Source: Robiginitomaculum sp036478975 (lineage in GTDB: Bacteria > Pseudomonadota > Alphaproteobacteria > Caulobacterales > Maricaulaceae). Taken from it: 8,400 bases of DNA. A program made the translations under genes and the position numbers. The stretch lies in NCBI GenBank assembly GCA_036478975.1, contig JAZGFA010000205.1:1-8400 (forward strand), written 5' to 3'. Every line of letters begins with the position of its first letter. Position 1 is the stretch's first letter. Positions 1 through 5,571 of this stretch are shown piece by piece. The notes beneath the pieces are model-generated. The model searched no databases. It was not told where the DNA came from and was given only the letters and a program-made list of their open reading frames with translations.

Positions 1-1
1 C

Positions 2-64
2 GATATGACCGCCACATTTATCGACGATTATGATAAATTAGTGCACCGCAAAATCAGCCTTTAA
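2..64 (+). CDS. C-terminal end of an unidentified protein (partial, runs off the left edge)
   Basis: One + strand frame stays open from the window edge to a TAA at 62-64. It encodes 20 residues ending in LVHRKISL, and the other two + frames close early. The gene lies 40 nt upstream of recO on the same strand. In many alphaproteobacteria the gene before recO is era, but this tail does not resemble the usual Era C-terminus as I recall it, so I do not name it. Twenty codons are too few to establish a family, and a chance open frame cannot be excluded. Confidence 0.4.
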   Translation, partial: DMTATFIDDYDKLVHRKISL

Positions 65-104
65 CGCTCTTTACGCCCAAGGCCAGCCCGCCTACACCTA
101 GCCT

Positions 105-836
105 ATGGATTTTACCACAAATGGCATAGTTTTAAGTGTGCGTCGCCACGGCGAAACCAGCGCTATTGTGCATGTGTTAACCCCCGATAAGGGCTTGCAC
201 GCCGGCCTTGTCCATGGCGGGGTAGGGCGAAAAATGCGCCCCGTTCTACAAGCTGGAAATATTGTAGCCTGCACTTGGCGTGCCCGTTTATCTGAGCATT
301 TAGGCACTTTCACCATAGAGCCAATAAGTGCCCGCGCAGCCCAGCTTATGGACGAGCGGCTGTCCCTGAGCGCGCTTAACGCCGCCTGCGCTATCACCCT
401 CGCGGTTATGCCTGAGCGCGAGCCGCATCAGGATGTTTACGACGCCTTTGAAATCATGCTCTCCCATATGGATAATCCCGATATTTGGCCGGCGCTTTAT
501 GTGCGCTGGGAAATGGGCCTATTGGCGGCGATGGGCTACGGACTTGATTTATCGCGCTGCGCGGTGAGCGGGCGCAATGACGCGCTGACCCATGTGTCCC
601 CGCGCACGGGCCGCGCCGTGAGCGCATCGGAGGCCGAGCCATATTTGGACAAACTGCTCGCCTTGCCGCAATTTTTACGTGCGCCTGGCGCTATCATGAT
701 GGGCGGCGACGTCGAGGCGGGGTTAAAGCTTACTGGCCATTTCATTCAGTCGCGCATTTTATGGCCGAGCAACAAGCAATTGCCGCAGGCGCGCGAGCGG
801 ATGATAGCCCGCCTTGGGGCCGAAGGGCGCTTGTAA
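105..836 (+). CDS. recO: DNA repair protein RecO
   Basis: RecO works in the RecFOR pathway: it binds SSB-coated single-stranded DNA and helps load RecA at gaps, and it also anneals strands. The 243-residue product has the family layout. An N-terminal OB fold covers about residues 1-80, with GIVLSVRRHGETSAIV near the start followed by GLVHGGVGRKMRPVLQAGN and the TWRARLSEHLGTF stretch. A helical C-terminal domain follows, with the alphaproteobacterial motif around LDLSRCAVSG and VSPRTGRAVS (about residues 147-172). The four-cysteine zinc site of some RecO proteins is absent, leaving a single Cys in that region. The ATG at 105 fits the normal family N-terminus, although no clear Shine-Dalgarno precedes it. 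Length is typical for the group. Identification is confident. Confidence 0.95.
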   Translation: MDFTTNGIVLSVRRHGETSAIVHVLTPDKGLHAGLVHGGVGRKMRPVLQAGNIVACTWRARLSEHLGTFTIEPISARAAQLMDERLSLSALNAACAITLAVMPEREPHQDVYDAFEIMLSHMDNPDIWPALYVRWEMGLLAAMGYGLDLSRCAVSGRNDALTHVSPRTGRAVSASEAEPYLDKLLALPQFLRAPGAIMMGGDVEAGLKLTGHFIQSRILWPSNKQLPQARERMIARLGAEGRL

Positions 837-924
837 GGGGCGGCTATAGGCTAGGCGATTTGCCGCAGGAAACTATCGCAAATTTTCTATAGGCTTGGGA
901 AGACATTAAAAAGGAAGACACATT

Positions 925-1446
925 ATGAAAACTATTTTAAAGCTTGGCGTAATTAGCGCTATTATCAGCCTCACGGCCTGTCAGGCCCAAACCGCTAGCG
1001 CCCCGTCAGTTCCTGTGAAAACGGACGTAGCCATGGCGCTAAATTACCAAACTAGCCTTATCACCAAGCGCAGCGCCCATAGCGTAGAGCAAACCATTGA
1101 CCGGCTAGAGACGGCGGTAAAAGCCAAGGGGCTGCGCGTCTTTGCGCGAATAGATCATCAGGCTAATGCGGCGGCTTTGGATTTAACCATGCCGGCCTCC
1201 ACCGTGTTGATATTTGGCTCGCCTAAGATTGGCTCTCCGCTAATGAACGCCGTCCCGACCATTGGCATTGATTTGCCCGTTAAGGCGCTAGCTTACGAGG
1301 CGGCGGACGGCCGTGTTTATCTTAGCTATAATAATCCCGCCTATCTAAAAACGCGTCATAATGTCGAAGGCGAAGCGGCGCTGATGGCGCTGGCGAAGAT
1401 GACAAAGGCGGCGGCGGCCCTTACGCAGATGGCGGTTGACGAGTAG
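925..1446 (+). CDS. DUF302 domain lipoprotein
   Basis: The 173-residue product is a predicted lipoprotein. A short charged N-terminus (MKT..K) leads into a hydrophobic stretch and a lipobox LTAC, with the lipidated cysteine at residue 19. A low-complexity Ala/Thr/Pro linker precedes a DUF302 domain (about residues 40-150). Recognisable family sequence includes SVEQTIDRLETAVKAKG, VFARIDHQANA, LIFGSPKIGSPLM, PTIGIDLPVKAL and YLSYNNPAYL. DUF302 proteins have a small alpha/beta fold (TT1751-like) and no firmly established function. Here the protein should be anchored on the periplasmic side of the inner or outer membrane. The start is fixed by an AAGGAAG Shine-Dalgarno at 911-917, seven nt before ATG. 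It stands alone, 88 nt after recO and 97 nt before the next gene. I found no good promoter in the upstream gap. Confidence 0.85.
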   Translation: MKTILKLGVISAIISLTACQAQTASAPSVPVKTDVAMALNYQTSLITKRSAHSVEQTIDRLETAVKAKGLRVFARIDHQANAAALDLTMPASTVLIFGSPKIGSPLMNAVPTIGIDLPVKALAYEAADGRVYLSYNNPAYLKTRHNVEGEAALMALAKMTKAAAALTQMAVDE

Positions 1447-1468
1447 CAGTCTTGCGGCGCATATGGGC

Positions 1469-1497
1469 TTTACCCCGCGCCTCAATTTGGGCATAAA
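1469..1497 (+). promoter_or_regulatory. Candidate sigma70-type promoter for the NDUFA12/DUF2155 pair
   Basis: A -35-like TTTACC (1469-1474) is followed after exactly 17 nt by a -10-like CATAAA (1492-1497). Each hexamer matches the consensus at 4 of 6 positions. Transcription would start near 1503, about 40 nt before the ATG at 1544. A GANTC site (GAGTC, 1511-1515) lies just downstream. This is a by-eye prediction and such matches are common by chance. Confidence 0.3.
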
Positions 1498-1519
1498 GGG
1501 CGCGCATACGGAGTCGCAG

Positions 1520-1534
1520 ATGGCTCGTTATTAG
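1520..1534 (+). other. Four-codon minicistron (Met-Ala-Arg-Tyr-stop) ahead of the NDUFA12 gene
   Basis: ATG GCT CGT TAT TAG sits 6 nt behind a GGAG Shine-Dalgarno (1510-1513), the best ribosome site in this gap. The true gene starts at 1544, nine nt after this stop and in the same frame, with a second in-frame stop (TAG, 1538-1540) between. The real ATG has no good ribosome site of its own. The element could feed ribosomes to 1544 by reinitiation, or it could be chance. Confidence 0.25.
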
Positions 1535-1543
1535 GCATAGAAC

Positions 1544-1945
1544 ATGGCAAAATTTATAAAACGCTTATTCGCGTGGTGGGACGGGGAAACCATGGGGACC
1601 TCATGGCAGATTTTCCGCAAAGGCCGCAGGGTTGGTAGTGACGAATTTGGCAACACCTATTACGAGGAAAAAGGCAAAGGCTATGATGGCCGTAAACGCC
1701 GCTGGGTGACCTATAAGGGTTATGCAGACGCCTCGCGCGTGCCCGCCCTATGGCATGGCTGGCTACACTATACCTTTGACACGCCGCCGTCCGAGCAGAC
1801 GTTTGAAACTCAAGCGTGGGAAAAAGAGCATCGCCCAAATCTGACTGGAACGGTTTACGCCTACGCCCCTAAAGGCTCGCTGGCTAGCGGTGGTCAGCGC
1901 GATAAAACCGCCGGTGATTATGAGGCTTGGAGCCCCGATGCGTAA
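1544..1945 (+). CDS. NADH:ubiquinone oxidoreductase accessory subunit, NDUFA12 (B17.2) family
   Basis: The 133-residue protein belongs to the NDUFA12/B17.2 family, an accessory subunit at the foot of the peripheral arm of complex I. Alphaproteobacteria share it with mitochondria. Family sequence is visible throughout: WWDGETMGTSWQ (residues 11-22), GSDEFGNTYYEE (31-42), the very conserved RRWVTYKGYADASRVP (52-67), WHGWLHY (70-76) and HRPNLTGT (96-103). No signal peptide or membrane helix is seen, as expected for a soluble subunit on the cytoplasmic side. The C-terminal 30 residues are polar and Gly/Asp-rich. The start is placed at 1544 because both in-frame upstream possibilities are closed by stops. 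The 3' end overlaps the DUF2155 start by 8 nt, so the two genes are probably translated together. Confidence 0.93.
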   Translation: MAKFIKRLFAWWDGETMGTSWQIFRKGRRVGSDEFGNTYYEEKGKGYDGRKRRWVTYKGYADASRVPALWHGWLHYTFDTPPSEQTFETQAWEKEHRPNLTGTVYAYAPKGSLASGGQRDKTAGDYEAWSPDA

Positions 1946-2357
1946 AACTATTATAGGCGCCATTGGCCTTGCCACCCTATGCGCGCCCAGCGCCATGGCG
2001 GCTAATATTGCCGGCGAGAGCGTAACCCTGCGCGCCCTTGATAAGGTGACGGCGGATACGCGCGATTTTACGGTTAAAATTGGCGATACGCTTAATTATG
2101 GCACGCTTGATATTTATGTCGCCCATTGCGAAAGCCGTCCGCCCGAAGAAACTCCAGAGACCTATGCCTTTGTGCAAATCAGTGATCGCGGCCTTACGGC
2201 GAAAATTGAAGATGGGGAAGAGCCAGCGCCAAAACTATTTTCCGGTTGGATGTTTGGTTCCAATCCGGCGCTCTCCGCACTTGACCACCCCGTCTATGAC
2301 ATTTGGCCTTTGGCCTGTAATGCTCCGCCGCAAGCGGAAGATGAAGACGAGTTTTAG
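1938..2357 (+). CDS. Secreted DUF2155 domain protein
   Basis: The product is a 139-residue exported protein of the DUF2155 family, which is widespread in alphaproteobacteria and has no assigned function that I know of. The ATG at 1938 is chosen over an in-frame ATG at 1890 because it gives a clean signal peptide. MRK is followed by a hydrophobic core and a probable signal peptidase I site after Ala-Met-Ala (residues 19-21). A weak GGAG lies at 1929-1932. The mature part shows the family pattern: ALDKVTADTRDF, then GTLDIYVAHCESRPPEETPE (about 55-74), then LFSGWMFGSNPALSALDHPVYDIWPLAC (about 100-127). Cys64 and Cys127 could form a periplasmic disulfide (inference). The tail is acidic. The start lies inside the NDUFA12 gene. 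Its TAG overlaps the convergent aat stop. Confidence 0.9.
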   Translation: MRKTIIGAIGLATLCAPSAMAANIAGESVTLRALDKVTADTRDFTVKIGDTLNYGTLDIYVAHCESRPPEETPETYAFVQISDRGLTAKIEDGEEPAPKLFSGWMFGSNPALSALDHPVYDIWPLACNAPPQAEDEDEF

Positions 2358-2959
2358 CTCTTATTTCCGTCAAATACCGCGTCGATTTTAAGCGCGTTTT
2401 TTAGCAATTTATGATATTCGGATCGCGGTATTTCTATCGCGCCCAATGTGCGCAAATGCGGCGTAATAAATTGCGTATCGAGCAGACTGTAGCCGCGCGC
2501 ATTAAGGCGCTCGACAAGGGCCACGAGTGCGATTTTACTGGCATCAGTTGCACGTGAAAACATGCTCTCGCCAAAAAAAGCGCCGCCCAGACTAATGCCG
2601 TAAAGCCCGCCGACTAGCCGGTCGCCGGCGTAACATTCAACGCTATGGGCATGGCCAATGGCGTGAAGCTCTGCATAGAGATATTTAATGCCGTCATTTA
2701 TCCACGTGTCTTCGCGCCCCGTGGTGCTCTGCGCGCACATGTCGACAATGCGTGAGAAATTTTTATTAAATTCAATGTGATAGGGGGATTTGCGCATGTG
2801 TTTTTGCAGGGATTTTGAAATGCGTAAACCGTCCAATGGGATAATTCCGCGCATGTCCGGATCGTGTAAATAGATGCGCGGGTCGTCGCGGCTATCGGCC
2901 ATGGGAAAGACGCCGCGCGCGTAACAGTCCAAAAGGTCATTGGGGCCAAAGTCTGCCAT
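2354..2959 (-). CDS. aat: Leucyl/phenylalanyl-tRNA-protein transferase
   Basis: Aat transfers Leu or Phe from aminoacyl-tRNA to the N-terminus of proteins that begin with Arg or Lys, marking them for ClpS/ClpAP degradation in the cytoplasm. The 201-residue product has the family signature: LLDCYARGVFPMADSRDD (about residues 9-26), RGIIPLDGLRISKSL, then TWINDGIKYLYAELHAIGHAHSVECY (about 85-110), the central GGLYGISLGGAFFGESMFSRATDASKIAL (about 117-145) and LLDTQFITPHLRTLGAIEIPR near the end. Length is normal for the alphaproteobacterial form. It is the last gene of the aroQ-accB-accC-aat run, starting 14 nt after the accC stop. Its own TAA shares bases with the stop of the convergent DUF2155 gene. 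No terminator separates the two. Confidence 0.96.
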   Translation of the reverse strand: MADFGPNDLLDCYARGVFPMADSRDDPRIYLHDPDMRGIIPLDGLRISKSLQKHMRKSPYHIEFNKNFSRIVDMCAQSTTGREDTWINDGIKYLYAELHAIGHAHSVECYAGDRLVGGLYGISLGGAFFGESMFSRATDASKIALVALVERLNARGYSLLDTQFITPHLRTLGAIEIPRSEYHKLLKNALKIDAVFDGNKS

Positions 2960-2973
2960 GCTAGCCCTGAGCG

Positions 2974-4332
2974 CTAAAAATCACTCTGATCGCCAAGCCA
3001 TTTTTCAAGCCAGTGAATGTCGTAATTTCCCGACAGAATATCCGGCTCGTTCAGCAGGTCTTGGAACAGGGGAATAGTGGTATTTATCCCGCCAATTACC
3101 ATCTCATCAAGGGCGCGTTTTAGGCGCAATATCGCCCCTTCGCGGGTCTTGCCGTGGACGATAAGTTTACCGATAAGGCTGTCATAATAGGGGGGGATAG
3201 AATAGCCCGTATAGAGAGCGCTATCGAGGCGAACATTAAGGCCACCGGGCGCGTGGAAGTCGGTAATTTTCCCGGGCGAGGGCACAAATGTGCGCGGATG
3301 CTCTGCGTTAATGCGGCACTCAATGGCGTGGCCGTGGAAGGTGACTTCCTCTTGGGTGAAGCTGAGGGGCAGGCCGGCGGCGACGCGGATTTGCTCGCGC
3401 ACCAGGTCAATATCGGTGATTTCCTCGGTGACCGGATGCTCTACCTGCAGGCGGGTATTCATTTCAATGAAGAAAAATTCGTCATTTTCATAGAGAAACT
3501 CAATCGTGCCCGCGCCGCGATAGCCAATTTTGCGGATAGCATTCGCGACAATCTCGCCGATTTCATCGCGCTGTTTACTGCTGAGGGCGGGAGATGGCGA
3601 TTCTTCGAAGACTTTTTGATGGCGGCGCTGAAGGCTACAGTCACGCTCGCCCAAATGCACCACATTGCCGTGGGTGTCGGCCATAAGTTGTATTTCAATA
3701 TGGCGGGGCAGGGTCAGATAACGCTCAAGATACACCGTACCATCACCAAAGGCGGCCAGCGCTTCTTGGCGCGCATCCGATAGGGCCTGCTCAAGGTCGT
3801 CAGGGGTTTTAGCCAGACGCATACCGCGTCCGCCGCCGCCGGCAGAGGCTTTGACAAGCAGGGGAAAGCCCACGGATTTGGCGATTTCTCGCGCCTCATC
3901 AATATCGCCGACATCACCGTCAGAGCCAGGAACCACGGGGATGCCCGCTTCCATAACCGCCTTTTTAGCGGCAATTTTGTCGCCCATTAAATTGATATGG
4001 GCGGCGGTGGGGCCAATAAACACCATGTCATGGGCTTCGACGATTTCGGCAAAGCGCGCATTTTCTGACAAAAAGCCATAGCCGGGATGGACGGCGTCGG
4101 CGTGGGTAATCTCGCAGGCGGAAATAATCGCGGGAATATTGAGATAGCTTTGCGCGGCGGCGGCGGGGCCAATGCACACGCTCTCATCGGCAAGGCGCAC
4201 ATGCATGGCGTCCTTGTCGGCTTCCGAATGCACGGCCACGGTGGCTATGCCCATTTCCTTACAGGCGCGATGGATACGCAGGGCGATTTCCCCGCGATTG
4301 GCAATAAGAACTTTTTTGAACATGCCGGTCAT
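2974..4332 (-). CDS. accC: Acetyl-CoA carboxylase, biotin carboxylase subunit
   Basis: AccC uses ATP and bicarbonate to carboxylate the biotin carried by AccB, the first half-reaction of malonyl-CoA synthesis for fatty acids. The 452-residue product is full length. It has an N-terminal domain with VLIANRGEIALRI (residues 8-20), an ATP-grasp domain with MGDK (Lys119), Lys161 and the glycine loop GGGGRGMR (165-172), and His211. The ERDCSLQRRHQK motif (229-240) follows, with Cys232 and Lys240. The metal and catalytic segment is EFLYENDEFFFIEMNTRLQVEHP (Glu278, Glu290, Arg294), and Arg340 lies in ECRINAEHP. All expected catalytic residues are present. An ATG at 4323 would give 449 residues beginning MFKKVLIANRGE, closer to the usual family start. 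Neither ATG has a clear ribosome site, so initiation is probably coupled to the accB stop 2 nt upstream. Confidence 0.98.
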   Translation of the reverse strand: MTGMFKKVLIANRGEIALRIHRACKEMGIATVAVHSEADKDAMHVRLADESVCIGPAAAAQSYLNIPAIISACEITHADAVHPGYGFLSENARFAEIVEAHDMVFIGPTAAHINLMGDKIAAKKAVMEAGIPVVPGSDGDVGDIDEAREIAKSVGFPLLVKASAGGGGRGMRLAKTPDDLEQALSDARQEALAAFGDGTVYLERYLTLPRHIEIQLMADTHGNVVHLGERDCSLQRRHQKVFEESPSPALSSKQRDEIGEIVANAIRKIGYRGAGTIEFLYENDEFFFIEMNTRLQVEHPVTEEITDIDLVREQIRVAAGLPLSFTQEEVTFHGHAIECRINAEHPRTFVPSPGKITDFHAPGGLNVRLDSALYTGYSIPPYYDSLIGKLIVHGKTREGAILRLKRALDEMVIGGINTTIPLFQDLLNEPDILSGNYDIHWLEKWLGDQSDF

Positions 4333-4334
4333 GG

Positions 4335-4814
4335 CTAGCTAATCACAAAGAGGGGTTCGCCGAATTCTACCGGCTGGCCATCTTCGACCAAAATCGCGGT
4401 GATTGTGCCGGTTTTTTCCGCTGTAATCGGATTAAAAGTCTTCATCGCTTCGACAAGCAAAACCGTGGAGCCGGATTTGACCGTATCGCCGACTTTGACA
4501 AAGGCATCCGCATCCGGGCTAGGGCGGATATAGGCCGTGCCGACCATGGGGGATTTGGTGGCGTCTTTGTGGCTTGGCTCTTTATGGCTTTCAGGCGCGC
4601 TCTGCGCGGGGGCGCTAGCTACGGGTGCAGGGGCGGCTAGCGGAGCCGCGCTCGCCATGACTGCGCCGCCAATTTGACGGGCTACGCGGACGCGTAATGT
4701 GCCTTTTTCGACTTCGATTTCAGACAAATTCGTATCATTGAGGATTTTAGCCAGATCTTTGACCAGCTTCGTCTCTGCGTTAATGCTTGGTTTTTTTGAC
4801 GGTGTCTTGGCCAT
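4335..4814 (-). CDS. accB: Acetyl-CoA carboxylase, biotin carboxyl carrier protein
   Basis: AccB carries the covalently bound biotin that shuttles CO2 from AccC to the AccAD carboxyltransferase. The 159-residue product has the standard three parts. An N-terminal domain (about residues 10-50) includes LVKDLAKILNDTNLSEIEVE and is thought to hold AccC. A flexible Ala/Pro/Ser linker spans about 52-75. A C-terminal biotinyl domain (about 86-159) starts at SPMVGTAY and carries the modification site VEAMKTFN, with biotinyl Lys125. The usual motif is AMKMMN or AMKTMN, so Phe127 is a mild variant; the Lys and its neighbours are intact. A GGAG Shine-Dalgarno lies 6 nt before the ATG. The gene sits 34 nt after aroQ and 2 nt before accC. 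Confidence 0.97.
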   Translation of the reverse strand: MAKTPSKKPSINAETKLVKDLAKILNDTNLSEIEVEKGTLRVRVARQIGGAVMASAAPLAAPAPVASAPAQSAPESHKEPSHKDATKSPMVGTAYIRPSPDADAFVKVGDTVKSGSTVLLVEAMKTFNPITAEKTGTITAILVEDGQPVEFGEPLFVIS

Positions 4815-4848
4815 GTTAGGCTCCGTAAGAGATTCGTTTAAATTACGC
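4815..4848 (-). promoter_or_regulatory. aroQ-accB spacer with accB ribosome site and a GANTC site
   Basis: This 34-nt spacer holds the accB Shine-Dalgarno, GGAG on the minus strand (4821-4824), 6 nt before the ATG. It also holds a GATTC (4831-4835), one of only six GANTC sites in the window. I see no convincing -35/-10 pair, so accB is probably read from the aroQ promoter. Confidence 0.55.
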
Positions 4849-5292
4849 TTAGGCTATTTTAAGCGCGTGAAAAATTGCATCAAGTCCTAATATATAACTT
4901 TGCGCGCCCATGCCGCTAATGGTTGCCTTGGCGGCGGCGGATACATAGGAAATTTGGCGAAAGTCTTCGCGGGCAGCGGGCTGGGATAAATGCACCTCAA
5001 TCACCGGAATATTGACCGCTTTAATAGCGTCATAAAGCGCGACGGATGTGTGGGTATAGGCGGCAGGGTTGATTAAAATGGCGACGCCCTTGGCCGCGCC
5101 CTCTTGGATATAATCAACAAGCTCACCTTCAATATTGGTCTGCCTAAAGACAATGGAATAGCCAGCGGCGCGCGCATGGCTAGCGCACAGCGCCTCAATA
5201 TCGCCTAGGGTCTGGGAGCCGTAAATTTCTGGCTCTCTGCTCCCAAGCAGGTTGAGGTTTGGCCCATTGAGAATATATAGTGTTTTTGGCAT
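4849..5292 (-). CDS. aroQ: Type II 3-dehydroquinate dehydratase
   Basis: AroQ dehydrates 3-dehydroquinate to 3-dehydroshikimate, step three of the shikimate pathway, as a cytoplasmic dodecamer. The 147-residue product has all the residues known for the type II enzyme, at the same numbers as in the Mycobacterium tuberculosis protein: Asn12 in NGPNLNLLG, Arg19 and Tyr24 in SREPEIYG, Asn75 and His81 in INPAAYTHTS, Glu99 and His101 in IEVHLS, and Arg112 in REDFR. One loop is unusual: the common HLSN-I/V-HARE reads HLSQPAARE here. The start is fixed because an in-frame TAA lies directly before the ATG. A GGGAG lies 14 nt upstream (rather far) and an out-of-frame ATG lies between them at 5303. It is the first gene of the aroQ-accB-accC-aat run. 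Confidence 0.96.
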   Translation of the reverse strand: MPKTLYILNGPNLNLLGSREPEIYGSQTLGDIEALCASHARAAGYSIVFRQTNIEGELVDYIQEGAAKGVAILINPAAYTHTSVALYDAIKAVNIPVIEVHLSQPAAREDFRQISYVSAAAKATISGMGAQSYILGLDAIFHALKIA

Positions 5293-5324
5293 TTAAGACT
5301 CATGCGCTCCCTTTACTTACGGCA

Positions 5325-5353
5325 GTTTTAGCCGCAAATAGAGGGCTAGGCAA
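5325..5353 (-). promoter_or_regulatory. Candidate promoter of the aroQ-accB-accC-aat operon
   Basis: In the 75-nt divergent spacer, the minus strand carries a -35-like TTGCCT (5353-5348), a 17-nt spacer and a -10-like TAAAAC (5330-5325), each 4 of 6 to consensus. Transcription would begin near 5318, about 25 nt before the aroQ ATG. Within that leader lies GACTC (5296-5300). The -35 overlaps the thiS ribosome site on the other strand. For thiS I found only a weak + strand candidate, TTTACT at 5312-5317 without a good -10. Confidence 0.35.
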
Positions 5354-5367
5354 AGGAAATTACGCTT

Positions 5368-5571
5368 ATGTATTTGATAGTGAACGGCGAGACAATCGAA
5401 GGCTTGCCAGAGGCGATGAGCGTCGCCGCTTTGCTGGCCCATTTAACCTTGCCAGTCACCAAAATCGCGGTGGAGCGTAACCTTGAAATTGTTCCCAAAT
5501 CCACCTTTAAGCAAACGCGTTTGAGCGAAGGTGACAGGCTAGAAATCATCCATTTTATCGGAGGCGGCTAA
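5368..5571 (+). CDS. thiS: Thiamine biosynthesis sulfur carrier protein ThiS
   Basis: ThiS is a ubiquitin-like sulfur carrier. Its C-terminal glycine is adenylated and converted to a thiocarboxylate, which gives sulfur to ThiG for the thiazole ring of thiamine. The 67-residue product has the right length and beta-grasp pattern: MYLIVNGETIEG at the start, SVAALLAHL, KIAVERNLEIVPK, LSEGDRLEIIHFIGGG at the end. The C-terminal Gly-Gly is present, preceded by a third Gly as in many ThiS proteins. An AAAGGA at 5352-5357 lies 10 nt before the ATG. The stop overlaps the thiG ATG by one base. No TPP riboswitch is recognisable in the 75-nt gap upstream. No thiC, thiD, thiE, thiO or thiF lies nearby. 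Confidence 0.95.
   Translation: MYLIVNGETIEGLPEAMSVAALLAHLTLPVTKIAVERNLEIVPKSTFKQTRLSEGDRLEIIHFIGGG
5560..5564 (+). promoter_or_regulatory. thiG ribosome binding site inside the thiS glycine tail
   Basis: GGAGG at 5560-5564 lies 6 nt before the thiG ATG. It is formed by the GGA GGC codons of the essential C-terminal glycines of ThiS. Together with the 1-nt TAATG overlap this indicates strong translational coupling of the two thiazole genes. Confidence 0.7.

Noticed and set aside
844..895. Repeated CTATAGGCT at 844-852 and 887-895 in the recO-DUF302 gap
   Set aside because: Nine-base repeats 43 nt apart are easily chance, and no promoter or operator arrangement around them is convincing.
1476..1504. 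Inverted repeat CGCGCC...GGCGCG after the DUF302 gene as a terminator
   Set aside because: The loop is 17 nt and no T tract follows; the region fits better as a promoter.
1890..1937. Longer start for the DUF2155 protein at 1890
   Set aside because: It would put 16 non-matching residues before a clean signal peptide and overlap the NDUFA12 gene by 56 nt.
3154..3783. 209-codon open frame on the plus strand inside accC
   Set aside because: It lies fully antisense to a textbook accC with all catalytic motifs. Long antisense frames are a usual by-product of codon bias, and its translation has no recognisable family.
4940..4990. AroQ at first seemed to have lost its catalytic histidine in the HARE motif
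   Set aside because: The catalytic His is the one in EVHLS (His101), which is present. The His of HARE is a different residue.
5293..5367. Possible TPP riboswitch before thiS
   Set aside because: The gap is only 75 nt and lacks the conserved CTGAGA and the later aptamer core; it is also needed for the aroQ promoter and leader.
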